Positions 11,544 to 23,327 of a DNA stretch of 64,000 nt are shown one piece after another (within the stretch, counting starts at the first letter, position 1; each line of letters begins with the position of its first letter). Origin of the DNA: Cycas panzhihuaensis (taxonomy: Eukaryota > Cycadophyta); contig CM041465.1 of NCBI GenBank assembly GCA_023213395.1, positions 112,103,741 to 112,167,740 on the forward strand, given 5' to 3'. The notes under the pieces are model-generated. The model was not told the origin of the DNA. It made no database searches and was given only the letters and a program-made list of their open reading frames with translations. A program made the translations under genes and the position numbers.

Positions 11544-12832
11544 TATATGTATGTATAATATTTTTTAAACCAATAGAAAAATTAAAAGGAAAATTAAATA
11601 AGTTTTTTAATAAGAATATTCCCTACCTTAGGACTGTAACCTCTAACTTTTTTCACCAAAAAATATTGATTCTCTATATTTTGTTAGATGTATAAGGTGC
11701 ACACATGATTTAGTAGGGTTTTACTAGGTGTTTAACATGTTCTCATCATCCTAAGATGTATTTTTTATGCTAATGATTGTTTGTCTCCATTTTTCCCTCT
11801 AAACGCATTTAATATTAACTACTCTAAATACAAGTTCAACATCCTCTGTGATCTATTTAGTTTCAAATGACATCTCAATTATGGTGTCTTAGCATGAATC
11901 AATGACATTCATTTCTTTCATGGGCATTTAACACTTCATACAAATAATAACTCTATTTATGAATCTTATCTCCCTCCATTATTCTTTGATAGCAAGTATT
12001 CCCTACTTATGAGATGGTATTTAATGTTGGGCATACTTTAAGTCCTTTCTTTAGTATTTATAAACTATGTTCAACCATGGAGTAAAGTCAACTAGTCTCC
12101 AACATTCTCTATTTCAATAATGGCTCTTGTTTGATTTTGGATAGCCCATTCACTACTATGAACGGCTTCATCTTCTTAGTTTATTTTCTTTTATTTTTCA
12201 AGAGCATTTGTTCTCATTAACTCTAGCTCTACAAAGTCTCCTAGATTAAACTAGAGAATAAATACATCAATCAAAATTTTGTGTTAGAAATCTTAAAAAC
12301 TCCCATCTAGCAGTGCTCTTTAGTTTTTAGTTTCCTTCACTATTAGGCTTATTTTTAAACTGTATGGCTTAAGTTTTATAATACTCACAAATCACACATG
12401 CATGTAATACATGCAACTACTAGTGGTACTTCACAAACCTTATAACTTATCCATTAAATGGCTCTTCATACATGAAAATATATAATATTGATTTTCGGTA
12501 GTTATGTTAGAGTGGTATTATAACCATTTACTGATTAATTTAATAGTGATGAATATTATGTGAATATATTAATGCAATTGTGATATTATGGGTTGACATA
12601 TGTAATACATATGTAATATTATTTGAATAACTTATGATCTATAAATATAGATTAAAGTCTATTATATTGTAAATGTAGATTTATGAAAATGTGATAATAT
12701 ATTTATGTGGTGGGTTTTTTTTGAAAGGGTTCGCATGTCAAATCTGTTTGTCATGTGTGCTTGTTTTGTTCAAGTCTTTTATGTATATAAATAATTCTGG
12801 CATCTTGTCTATCATCTTGGGTTTTCTTAGCA

Positions 12833-12847
12833 TGGTATTAAAGCAGT
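12833..12847 (+). other. Possible tRNA-iMet primer-site remnant of an unclassified LTR element
   Basis: Reads TGGTATTAAAGCAGT directly after ...cttagca, i.e. an LTR-type CA end followed by a near match to TGGTATCAGAGC, the site complementary to plant initiator tRNA-Met. A TATA-like tgtatataaata lies about 50 bases upstream. No matching second LTR and no coding region were found, so a non-autonomous or gutted copia-like element is only a suggestion. Confidence 0.3.
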
Positions 12848-14075
12848 AGGTGGTGTACAATTAGGTAAATATTGAGCAGATCATTTGATCATTGGTTGTC
12901 AGATTATGCTAGCTCACCCTTTAAGGATTGACTTATCTAACAATAGAAAGAATAGATACAATGGTGTAATGATAATGTCAAGATGATATTACCTTCTATT
13001 ATTTGTTTTGTAGGGATTCAGTGGTCTTCAAAGGTGTGTAGACTCCATTGCTATCCATTGTTATACATTTTGAATCCATTGAAGGTGCTAGATCTATTAT
13101 TCAAGGTGCTATTGAGTTCTACAGAAAGAAATTCATGTATTTATAGCTAAAGAGAGATGCCTTTATATACGTGGGCTAATATGAGATTACGAGGATGTTA
13201 GGTAGATGCTTATTACAGTGCATCCGATCCATTAAAGTAATGATGCAGGTCACCAAAGATGCAATAGTTGTTCACACATAAAGATAGATGCAAAGTTTAG
13301 AATCATAGGATTACTATAGAGAATAATATTACAGGTAGTTGCAAACATATTATAGCTAATAACATTAAGGTATTTTGTTCATATTGCTTGCTATATAAAA
13401 TATTTCTATCATCTTTTAATATATATTTAAGTGCCTTAAGTCTAAATATATTCTTTTAATGGAGATTGATGTTAATTTAGTAAGCCATATGATATAATTT
13501 AAGGTTGTTATGCATATATATCTAATCGCCATTTTCCTAGTTAATTATATTCTCTACATTTACTATATTTAAATGCCCATTGATTAATAATTAATCATTA
13601 CTATTGATTTAATACATGCCTTTGTGAAATGATTTGCAAGTAGCATTGAATTATCATTGTGTGAGAATATATAAAATCATCCATATTGATAAAATTTAGG
13701 CACCCATGGAATGTGATTAAATAAATCAGACCAGGTTTAATAATTTGGTCATCATTAATATTATATGGTCATTTGAATAATATGATTTTTCTAGATTGAC
13801 TAAGTATATTTCAATGGCCCATTATATATGTATTTCATAGCTAAATATATATATTTCACTCCACATTTTCATATATTTATTCGTGGTGAATGAATTTTAT
13901 ATATTTGGTCACTTGTAGTGCCATGATGAAGTTGAACCTTTATGATATATATTTTGATATATATATATTAAGTTGTTGTATATATATTTCATACTTCATT
14001 TCACTCAATGATATATATTAATTGATTATGAAGTTCGTTGTACATTTTGATTGAAGTCACCCTATTCAAGATTTG

Positions 14076-14096
14076 TATATATATATATATATATAT
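14076..14096. repeat. (TA)n microsatellite
   Basis: Perfect alternating TA run of about 21 bases in AT-rich DNA. Confidence 0.9.
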
Positions 14097-15904
14097 GGAA
14101 TTGTTCTTTATCTTAAAGATGTATCGTTCACCATATATTAAGAGCCCATTCATTTATATTTTTGGATCATTTTGTTTAATGGCATTTATAAATTAAGGTT
14201 GGTCAGATTTAGTATATTGTGGCCTTAAATATATCATTAAGATATTAAGTAGTCAGTTGATATCAATTATTCTTGATCATCTTTTTATCCCTCTTGATAT
14301 ATTCTAGGTTCAATACAATGCTTTGTACAAGTGAGCGTATTACAGTAATTATGAGGCATATGACTTTTCTTAGGGATTTATGTTTCGATGGTGACATGGG
14401 GTGTGTATGGTCTTTATGAGATGTATGAGGCATATATAAGGAGATGTGGTAAAGTGAGCGTTTTAGGTAGTCTTTATTGGTGATTGATGGCGGTATAAAG
14501 GTAATTGAGAGTGTGTTAGATGTGAGTTATCAATGTTATTGGTGTTCACTTATTAATAAGAGGGCAAGATTAATGAGCAAAGGCATATTGGGCATAATTA
14601 ATGGGCAAGTTATTAACATCACTATATATTCATTAATTGATAGAAGGGGCATGTAGTATGGAGATACTAAGTTCTGGGGTTAGCAAAAAATGTTAAGTGG
14701 TATAGATCATTACATACATTATTAAAAGATGTAATTTATTCATTATAAAATGGTGTTTTCATTTAGGTTATATCTATTAAAACTATGTAATAGCATCCTC
14801 ATTTCTTATATTCCATGTAATATTATATTCATATTATAATATTTAGGCCATCCTTTATTGTAATTGAATCTTGTTATATAATGTGGTTGAGTCCATTGTA
14901 TGTTCTGCTTAGTTGACTAATTATATTCATTAAAATATTAATAGGTTACCTATAAATTAAGCCCTATACCTAATCTAGGAGGATCTACCATATGTCTACA
15001 AGAAGCAGAAAATACTAGGCATTGGCATAACTAAAATAAAAAGGGCCAAATGGTGTCAAACTAATATCAAATTTTATGGAAATAAAGAAGACACATGCAA
15101 CTACATATGTGCAAAATGTGGGGTTCAAAAAATACTATTTGGTTAGATGGATATCCTTGTTTTGTAGAAAATAGCTCCCACATCCAATAGAAAAACAATA
15201 AATATATACTATCTTTAAATCAATAAAAATTTAGGCAAATTATATCTAAATGAGCTAAAATTTTGATACATTAAATGGGACATATTTACCTATATGTGTA
15301 CCAAATTTTAGCTTAATTAGAGTTTGTTATCCCTAGGTACTAATCTATAACTTTTAAGAATTGTATGAATTCCACTTGGATAACATGCATTTTGGTTATT
15401 GGTGATTGTAGTTGTATGAATACCACTTCATAAACATGTACTTTAGTTTTCTTTTTATAAATTGGGCCCTCTTGAGCTTATTTATGATGTTAGAGACTTA
15501 GTTCTTATGTGTGAGAGATACTTAAGTTAGGAGCAAAAGTAAGGTAGCACTTGGAAGGTGTTGGAGACCATATGGAGGTAATTTCAACACTTCAAGTATC
15601 CATTTTAGAGAGTGGGATATTCATTGAAGGAGTCCTGGGAAGTTGGAGGCAGCTTGTCGTATTATTGTGTCATTTCTTTATTATAACTTGCCTATTCTTT
15701 ACTAGTTATTTTTCTCCACCATTAAATGGAGGCTTTTCTGGATTAATAAAAACATTATGCATGAGTTGGTGTAGAGTATCATTTTATAGGCTCACTCTTT
15801 TATCAATGTTATTAAGAATTTTACACTAACACCCTAGGATCTCAAGGAAGAAGATTGGTAATTAATTTCTTCCCCAATCACACTCTACTTTTGGATCACA
15901 TTTT

Positions 15905-15919
15905 TGGTATTAGAGCATG
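15905..15919 (+). other. Primer binding site of Gyp-X, initiator tRNA-Met type
   Basis: TGGTATTAGAGCATG, a near match to TGGTATCAGAGC, complementary to plant initiator tRNA-Met. It lies four bases after a ...ggatcaca LTR end. Confidence 0.6.
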
Positions 15920-16032
15920 TGATCTAAGTTGTAAGGAATTAAATAGTACAAATAAGGAAAGGATACTAAGAGAAAAGAGAAGTCTTTCTTGTGTTGCAAT
16001 CACCAAGAAGAAAAAGAAAGAATCCAAGCAAC

Positions 16033-17430
16033 ATGGCTAAAAAAGAATATGGAAAAATTAAATTTGAGAAGTTTGAGAAGAACATAGAAGTTTTGATGCA
16101 AATAAGGACCCAACGCGTACCTCTAGTCAAGGGAAAAGGCATAGAGAAGGAAGTTGAAGGAGGATCCATGGATTACCACAACTATGAAGAAGAAAAGGAG
16201 GAGACCTTAGATCACTCATTTGAATAAAGTAAGGGTACTTTATCTTATCAACCCTTTAAAGTAGAGGTAAAGTTGGACATTCCAACTTATGATAGAGAGG
16301 TAAATGTTGAAAAGTTGGACCATTGGTTGGATCAATTTGAAACCTACTTCATAATTTATGCTTATAGTAATGCTTAAAAGCTTTCATTTACTAGGTTTAA
16401 GTTGTGAAAACATGTATTGACATAGTGGAATGCATATTTGAAGACTCATGATGTATCTTCTTTCTCTTGGATGGATTTTAGGAAAGTAATAAAAAAGTAA
16501 TATTATCCCATAGGTCATGAAGAAGACCAATGGGTCACTTGGTAATATTTATGCCAAGGGAGAGGTGTATATGTCTAAGATTATAGTTATTTATTTTTCA
16601 AGCATGGCATGTTACTTAGTATTAATATGTATGAACATAGCACTCTTATGAAATTCATTGGAGGATTACATGATTACATAAGAAAGGAACTAAGGATTTT
16701 TAAGGTTCAATCCATTGGAGAAGTAAGTAAAATGGCTATTGCAATAGAAAGTAAAAGCAAGAAACCTACATCCATGTCTAAAGATTCTACTTTTACTTCT
16801 AATAAGCATGAAAATAATCCTAAATTACACTCATCTAAAAGATAAGAAAGAAAGAAGAAAAGAATTAATTTTGTTCAAAGTTCTAACTATTGTAAGAATT
16901 ATGATATTAGTGGTCATGTTGCAGCAAAGTGTTGGAAGTTGCATCTAGATCTAAAGCCAAAGCATATTAAGGACATGGAATCAAGAAAGAAGAAAAAAGA
17001 GAAAGCACTACTTTCTGGGACAGAACTTCAAAGTAAAGGAGAAGAAGAGAATGTTACTCTACTTACAAATTATGGACATGATGCTACAAGGGAGGAATTA
17101 TTTCACTTAAAGCTTCAAGTAGGAAATAATACTGTTAGTGCCATTATAGATCTAGGGAGTGAAAAGAATTTGTTCTTAAAAAATTTGGTGAAGAGCCTTG
17201 GGTTGGTAACTACTCCTCACCCCCACCCATATACTCTTGGTTAGATCCATAAAGATGTGTAAATGCATATATCAAAGCAATATACAGTTAAATTTTCCAT
17301 CACTAATGCTTTTGTTGATGAAGTGATATATGATGTGGTACCATTAGATGCATGCCATGTTGTACTTAGGAGTCCCAACTTATGGGATCGAGATGCACTC
17401 TTCTATCGAAGGGAGAGAAAGTACTAATTG
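16033..17430 (+). pseudogene. Gyp-X gag and protease (decayed)
   Basis: Start chosen at MAKKEYGKIKFEKFEKN (16033). The gag reading continues through stops: YDREVNVEKLDHWLDQFETYF (about 16290-16355), a typical gypsy gag core entry, then KFIGGLHDYIRKELRIF (16650-16700). A CCHC knuckle YCKNYDISGHVAAKCWKLH at about 16890-16945 has its second Cys replaced by Tyr. The protease LKLQVGNNTVSAIIDLGSEKNL (17107-17175) has D-L-G-S at the active site in place of D-S/T-G-S. Not functional. Confidence 0.7.
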
Positions 17431-17779
17431 ATGAAGGATAATAAGGGGCTAATCATAAAGGCTATAAAGAAATACTTAGATAATATGACATTAATTTCAA
17501 CCACTGAAGCAAAAAGGATGATTAATACATGTGGTAAATTTATCATCCTAATTATAATGAGTAAAGAAGAGCCAAGAAATGAAGGAGATACTTCTACTCA
17601 CACTCTTGTTGTATCACCTAAGCAAATGCAATAAATTGAGGAGTTGAAGACAAGGTCTGCCATTGTATTTCAGCATGTTGATGGGAAATCGCTAAAAAGA
17701 AAGATAGAGTATGAAATCACTCTTATAGGAGATGCACCATTATCTAATGTTACTTTATATATGCACTCCACTGTAGAGA

Positions 17780-18960
17780 ATAATGAGATAAAGAGGTAAG
17801 TTGAGGATTTTCTTGATCAAGTGGTCATAACGCCTTCATATTCACCCTATGGATCACTAATTATCTTGGTGCCTAAGAAGGATAGAGGATGGAGAATGTG
17901 TATAGACTTTTGTACTTTGAATAAAATCACAATTAAAAATCACTACCCCTTACCTCTTATATACAATTTGCTTGATCAAATTCAACATGCTTATTATTTT
18001 ACTAAGTTGGATTTGAAAAGTGGTTAGCACCAAGTTAGGGTCAAGGAGGAGGACACATTGAAGATGGCCTTTAAAATAAAGCAAGGACTTTTTGAATGGA
18101 TAGTTATACCTTTCGGATTATATAATGCTCCTGTAATATTCATGAGGCTAATGAATGAAGTGTTAAGGCCTTGCTTGGATAATTTTGTTGTTATTTATCT
18201 TCATGACATTTTATTTTTTAACAACACATGGGAGGAATATTTGTAGCATATAGAAGATGTTCTGAAGATTTTGGCTAAGTATCATTTGAATCTTAATGTG
18301 AAGAAGTGTGAACTTGGCAAGGATAACTTGATCTTCTTAGGTTTTATGATTAGAGAAGGAAAGTTGGGTATTGATCTACTCAAGACTCAAGCCATCCTTA
18401 AATGAACTAGGCCAACAAATACCACATAGATGACAAGTTTTTTAGGAGCTTGTCAATACTTGAGAAAGTTTATTCTTCATTTCTCACATGTTGTAGCACC
18501 TCTACATGGATTGACAAAAATTAGTAAAGGTTTAATTGGGATTCCAAGAAGGAAGAAGCTTTTCTTCTTTTAAAGAAGAAAATTTGTAAAGCACTAATTT
18601 TAGCAATGCCAAATTTATAAAGGCCTTTTGAAGTAGAAGCCGATGCAAGTGGAAATGCGATGGGAGTTGTCCTTATTCAAGATGGGAAGCATATTGCTTA
18701 CCATTCAGAAGTATTCACTCCTTAAGTCAAAAACTACCCAACATATGATCAAAAAATGTTCACACTACATCAAGCATGTAAGCATTATAGGTCCTACTTA
18801 CTTGGAAAAGAGGTTGTAGTTCATACCGATCATAAGTCTCTTCAATTTTTGCAAACCCAAAGTAAATTACAACAAGTAAGACATATGAAGAGGATGAGTT
18901 ATTTAAAATAATTCAATATCATAATTAAGGGATCTACTAACAAAATTATTGATATGTTAT
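17780..18960 (+). pseudogene. Gyp-X reverse transcriptase and RNase H (decayed)
   Basis: Reverse transcriptase copies element RNA into DNA, and RNase H removes the RNA. Visible: SPYGSLIILVPKKDRGWRMC (17845-17900), KITIKNHYPLPLIYNLLDQI, FTKLDLKSG followed by a stop where Tyr is expected (about 18025), FEWIVIPFGLYNAPVIFMRL (about 18090-18150), and YLHDILFF at about 18199, where the catalytic YxDD has become YLHD. RNase H: FEVEADASGNAMGVVL (about 18630) keeps the first Asp, and HTDHKSLQFLQTQ is near 18830. Several stops. Dead copy. Confidence 0.75.
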
Positions 18961-19029
18961 CTAGATGAATTTGCTCTACTTCATCTTCTTCTACTTTTGT
19001 TTGTAGTTCTCTTATAAGTTTGTAGGTGA

Positions 19030-20356
19030 AGCCAATGCATCATGAAGAGTACAAATACTTGTACCATAAAGATGAAGCCTTAAAGGAAGAATTAAAGAAC
19101 CTAGTGAAAGGAAGACCTTCATAGCTTACTTGGAAGGATGGTCTACTTTTCAAAGGTGAGCAACTCTATGTTCTATCAAAAGGAGATAAGATCAAGTGGC
19201 TTAGAGAAGTCTATACTTCTAAAGTAGCTGGTCACTTTTGTATAAAGAAGACTTTAGTAAACTTGAGAAGATATGTTGTATGGCCAAAGATGTAAAATAA
19301 TGTAAGCAAATATGTAAAAGGATGTGTAATATATAAAACTTCTAAGCCTTCTTCTAGAAAATTAAGATTATATACACCACTACCTATTCCCACTAGGCTT
19401 TGGGAAAGTATCTCCATAGATTTCTTAGGGGGGCTTCCCATGACTATGAAGGGACATGACTATCTCTTTGTTTTTATAGATAGGATGAGCAAGATGATAT
19501 GTTTAATACCTTGTAAGAAGACAATCATAAGAGCAGAGGTAGCTGAGTTGTTCTTTGAGCATGTGTGGAAGAATTTTGGCTTGCCTTCTTCCATCATTTC
19601 AGATTGGGACACTTGATTCCTTTCATCATTTTGGAAGATATTATAGGAGATGATGGATACTAAATTGAAGAGGAGTACAATTTTTCATCCTTAAATAAAT
19701 GGACAAACTGAAGTAGTAAAAAAAACTTTGGTAGATTTATTAAGGGGTTATAATTCCAAGCATCCAAAGACTTGGGATGAATCATTGGCTTTTATATAAT
19801 TTGTATTTAATAAGACAATTCATGTATTACACTCTAAATTACCTTTTAAAGTTAGTTTGGGATATTTTACTCAAAGTCTATTTGACTTAGAGTTTTCCAT
19901 GCAAGCTAAGGAAGGATCGGCCAACGAGAAGGAGGGGCATGATAAGACTTTAAGATACTTGGAAAAGATCTAAAGAGTCCACAAAGAAATACATGATCAA
20001 CTTCTAAGGACTCAGCAAAAGTACAAGGAAAGACATGACAAACATAGGCAAGAGTGTACTTTTTAAGAAGGATATTTAGTATGGTTATACTTGAGAAAGG
20101 ATAGGTTGAAAGGAGAAGGGAAGAAACTGAAACCTATAAGGTATTGACCATTCAAGATTTTGAGATAAGTAGGTAGAAATGATTTTCAACTTGATCTTCC
20201 ACCTCATATGTAAATATATTCAGTAGTAAATGTTAAATATTTTAAACTCTTTGAGCCCTCCATACTAGATGAGGAGTAGGACAACTTCAATTTACCTTCA
20301 GTTGATGACTTATATTTGGAAAGCGAGGAGTCTCTCAAGGAGGATTATATCTTAAA
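19030..20356 (+). pseudogene. Gyp-X integrase (decayed)
   Basis: Integrase inserts the element DNA. Visible: RYVVWPKM and GCVIYKTSKPSSRKL of the zinc-binding region (19270-19360), WESISIDFLGGLPMTMKGHD with the first catalytic Asp (19395-19460), GLPSSIISDWDT with the second Asp (about 19575-19617), and NGQTEVVKKTLVDLLRG with the catalytic Glu (19700-19745). The GPY/F-like tail has a stop at the GP position. The C-terminus DLPP...VVNVKYFKLFEPSILDEE is followed by a short acidic tail ending SLKEDYILK at 20356. No chromodomain seen. Tat-C begins 12 bases later. Confidence 0.75.
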
Positions 20357-20368
20357 GTGAAAACCCAT

Positions 20369-23162
20369 TGTTTCCCAGCTCCCAGGAATGGATACAGACA
20401 GGTTGACTCAGGTAGGCTCAGGTACACTTCTCCCTTTTCACTTGTACTATTTCTTTGGAAAGGTTGACAGAAGTCTTGCCTCATTGCATAACTGCTTGCT
20501 TCATTTGGATGATCACTTTGCATTTGTTGCCTGGTCATGCTGCTTGTCATATTGTGAGCCTATGATGACCCAACGAGACCTACCTTTCCACAAGGTAGGC
20601 ATCCCCATGGCACTTTACAACCCTCCGTGTTGTCTCCACACCACCCCGAGCTTCATTCGATTTGTATGACCTATTCATGCCTTGATTTTGATCTCCTAAC
20701 ACCTTGTTTTTGGTACCTTTGGCCATTGATGCCCTTCTTGCCTTTGTCCATATGCATTCTGTATTGTCTCAACCACCTAGACAGGAGGGCCAACCCCTCC
20801 CAGACCTACCACATCACCTCCTAAGGCTACCAGAACGAAGATTTTTGTAATTTTGGCTTTCTGGTCCTACACCGCTGTAAACTTAATAGTACTGCAAAGT
20901 TTATCGCAAGATCAAGTTTACCGCATTCATAAAGTTTTCATGGCAGGACTTGTTGTCAGTTGTTTTTTAAAACTGTTGTTGAAATTCTCGCATTTTCCAT
21001 GGAAGCACCACATGGCCTCGCATCTACCTTAGCCCTATTTGCACCCTATTCACTTATTTAGGGCTGGGATGGGCATAAATCCCAAAACCTTCATCATTTT
21101 ACCTCTCTTAGATCATTTTTTACTCTTGAATACAATTGTTTCCTGCTGCAGTTTCTGCTTCTTCTCTCTTCCTTCTATAGGTGCATTTGCAGGCCTATGT
21201 CTCTTGCAACTTCAGGCCAGGGTCCACCTGCAACAATCTTCCTCCACAGTGGGAAGCTTCTCTCCACGTGTTATCAAGCAAGTTTTAGTATTGTTTTTCT
21301 CCAACTTGCCCCAGCAAGTGTCTCCTCCAGCTATCTCTTGGGATATCTCCTGCAAATCCTTGTAGGGATTCTCTTCTCCGCTGTTTGTAGGGGAATACCT
21401 ACCCTATATCAGCCTAGCAAGTCCTCCAAATCCTTTTCTCAAGATTTGTGGTATGTTATCTCTATGTTAGACCCATTTCTTGATTTGTTTGCTTGCTTTC
21501 TTCAGGTTTGATTGTAGCAAAGCTTATCTTCATTGAGTTTGGTTTGTTGCTTTTGGGTTTTCACCTTCCCTCCACTAGTTTTCCTTAAGGGAGTAGCAGG
21601 AGAAGAACCATAAAGGTTGGGTAAAGAGAGTAAGGTGGGGGTAGCCCCCACTTAGTCCTACTCTCCAAGGGCACTTCCCTACCTTGCTTCTCCTGCTCCA
21701 TGCTTCTCTTGGGTTAATTAGGAGTAGGTGAGCCTTAGCCCATGCTAGATTATCAATGTAGGGAGCCCCTTGCTGCACTGATTCTAGGCCTGCACGCCTC
21801 CCATTTGGACCCCTGTCATGTCCCTAATATCATTGGGTACCCCTTAAGAACATTGGTAAGGGTTTATACACCATATTGCTGCCTATATCAACTCTACACC
21901 TTGACATCCCTCCAACATTTTGTTACTTTTATCCTTGTATTTCTTGGCTGTCAGAAGTCATTTTCTACCCTCATCTTGCTATGCTAGTGGTTTATGTGGA
22001 GAACCCAGTGGAGGGTTAGCCATCCTGAGGCTTCCCTTCGCTCTGTCTTACTTGATGTACATGTTTGCTTGAGAGAGGATTTTGGAGATTTTTTTTTGCA
22101 GCAGTTATTTTCCTAACATTTCAACACATACATTACACATATGCTTGCATATATATAGCTTTTCTTTTATAGCCCCTTCTTAGAAGGGATAAGCCCTTGT
22201 ATGTACAGGTTGGTGTGGTTCTTTCTCACAAAGGTATAAGGTATCCGGATCCAGATAAGATCTACTATCTTTTCCCTTTGCTTTATTTGCTCCCTTTCAT
22301 TCTGCTTTCTTTTCACAAAGGGGAAGGTAAGGAAGCCCCCATCGTTTATGTCAAACTTGGTTATACATCCATTGATTGGCATAAGGACATGCGTTGCATG
22401 TAGGTGAGGTCTCCCATTGGCCGCTACAACTTCTAGGTATGCACATCTTTCTTTTGACCCCCCCCTCCCCATTTACCTTTTCACTTTTATTTAGAATCTA
22501 TGTTCTAGCTAAGTAGATCGCATGAAAGTAAAAAGGTAAATGGTGTTGTTTGTTTGCGCTTGTATGTTTGCATGTCATATACTTAACATATAGGAAAATG
22601 ACGTTATAGGAAACCCCCTCTTCCCCTTCATTTTCCTACAAAACCTAACATACCCTTTTTGGTTCATTCCATTTGGTATTGCTTACTTGCATGTGTAACA
22701 CTTGTCCCCTTTTCCTTTTCCATTTACTCCTTGAATCGTTAAAGGAAAACTTGACTTAATTGTCTCCCTTTCTCTCTCTCTCTTGGTCCTATTTGCTTGA
22801 CCAAATAACCAAGAGAGTCCTGGTTATATCATAGGATTTTGCCTACCTTATCCATGTCTGTTTCCCTCCATCATAGGGAGACCTTTGAGGATTCCTCTTC
22901 TTCTCTTCCGGCCATCCAAGGATGGGAGGACCTTCCTATCGAGTCTATCCAGGCTACCCCCTATATGCGCTCTCTATTCCAAATTGAGGGCCACTTCAAG
23001 GTAGTTGGCTACCATTCGCAGGTCCCGAACTCGTGCTCCAGTGCACGGGGCACCCTGCATGGTACTTTCTTTGCTTGTAGGTTTTCACCCACACCTTCAA
23101 TATCATTATTGACCACCATCACTCCTACCGAGCATAGTAATTATCCCGTAGATGCGCATCCA
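20369..23162 (+). repeat. Tat-C 5' LTR (about 2.79 kb)
   Basis: Starts TGTTTCCCAGCTCCC; ends ...GCATCCA before the primer site. Its first 930 or so bases match the truncated 3' LTR at 50785-51714, with roughly one difference in ten by eye over the first 300 bases, mostly transitions. It contains AGCCTATGATGAC (20557-20569), a decayed palindromic block (20871-20908) and a TATA-like box (21074-21080). Confidence 0.8.
21074..21080 (+). promoter_or_regulatory. Tat-C LTR TATA-like box
   Basis: cataaat inside gggcataaatccc; the 3' LTR copy keeps the better form, TATAAAT at 51442-51448. It sits about 170 bases after the palindromic block, as expected for the U3/R boundary. Confidence 0.55.
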
Positions 23163-23163
23163 C

Positions 23164-23181
23164 TGATGACTATACTAGGGA
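23164..23181 (+). other. Primer binding site, Tat-C
   Basis: TGATGACTATACTAGGGA, matching TGGCGACCATACTGGGAT of Tat-D with CpG-type decay; one base after the LTR end. Confidence 0.55.
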
Positions 23182-23327
23182 TATGCCAGTAAGGGAGCTA
23201 GATCCTATCCCTTTCTATTAGTACTATTACCTTTTAGTGGTCTCCTCCACTTCATTTCTTTTGTTGGGCAGCCCCCAACACATACTTTGCATCTTTTTCT
23301 CTCTTCTAATGTGTTGGCAAGTTTTGT

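Larger units (their letters stand above)
11541..15050. other. AT-rich DNA, no gene recognised
   Basis: About 3.5 kb of very AT-rich sequence with no reading frame longer than chance and no domain I recognise. It has many short tata/atat runs and one possible primer-site remnant (12833-12847). It is probably old, decayed transposon sequence including, at its right end, the start of the Gyp-X LTR. Confidence 0.5.
15050..20368 (+). mobile_element. Gyp-X: old, decayed Ty3/gypsy element, non-Tat type
   Basis: Plus-strand order: LTR end at about 15900, tRNA-Met-type primer site, gag, protease, reverse transcriptase, RNase H, integrase. The pol ends near 20356, and Tat-C starts at 20369, so the 3' LTR has been pushed outside the window. 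The left LTR edge is a guess (somewhere near 15050; a TATA-like tttttataaa sits near 15454). Motif wording (FTKLDLKSG, PFGLYNAP, GLPSSIISDWDT) is chromovirus-like, but no chromodomain was found. Stop codons are frequent in every domain, and codons are AT-biased, unlike the Tat copies. Confidence 0.75.

Noticed and set aside
11485-11560. Telomere- or centromere-like repeat
   Set aside because: Only a simple AC tract with TA/CATA flanks; no telomere heptamer or satellite period.
20000-20356. Chromodomain at the integrase C-terminus of Gyp-X
   Set aside because: The tail after the GPY/F-like region ends in a short acidic stretch with no aromatic-cage motif.
20627-22472. Small ORFs inside the Tat-C LTR
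   Set aside because: Short, not shared with the 3' LTR in frame, and without motifs.
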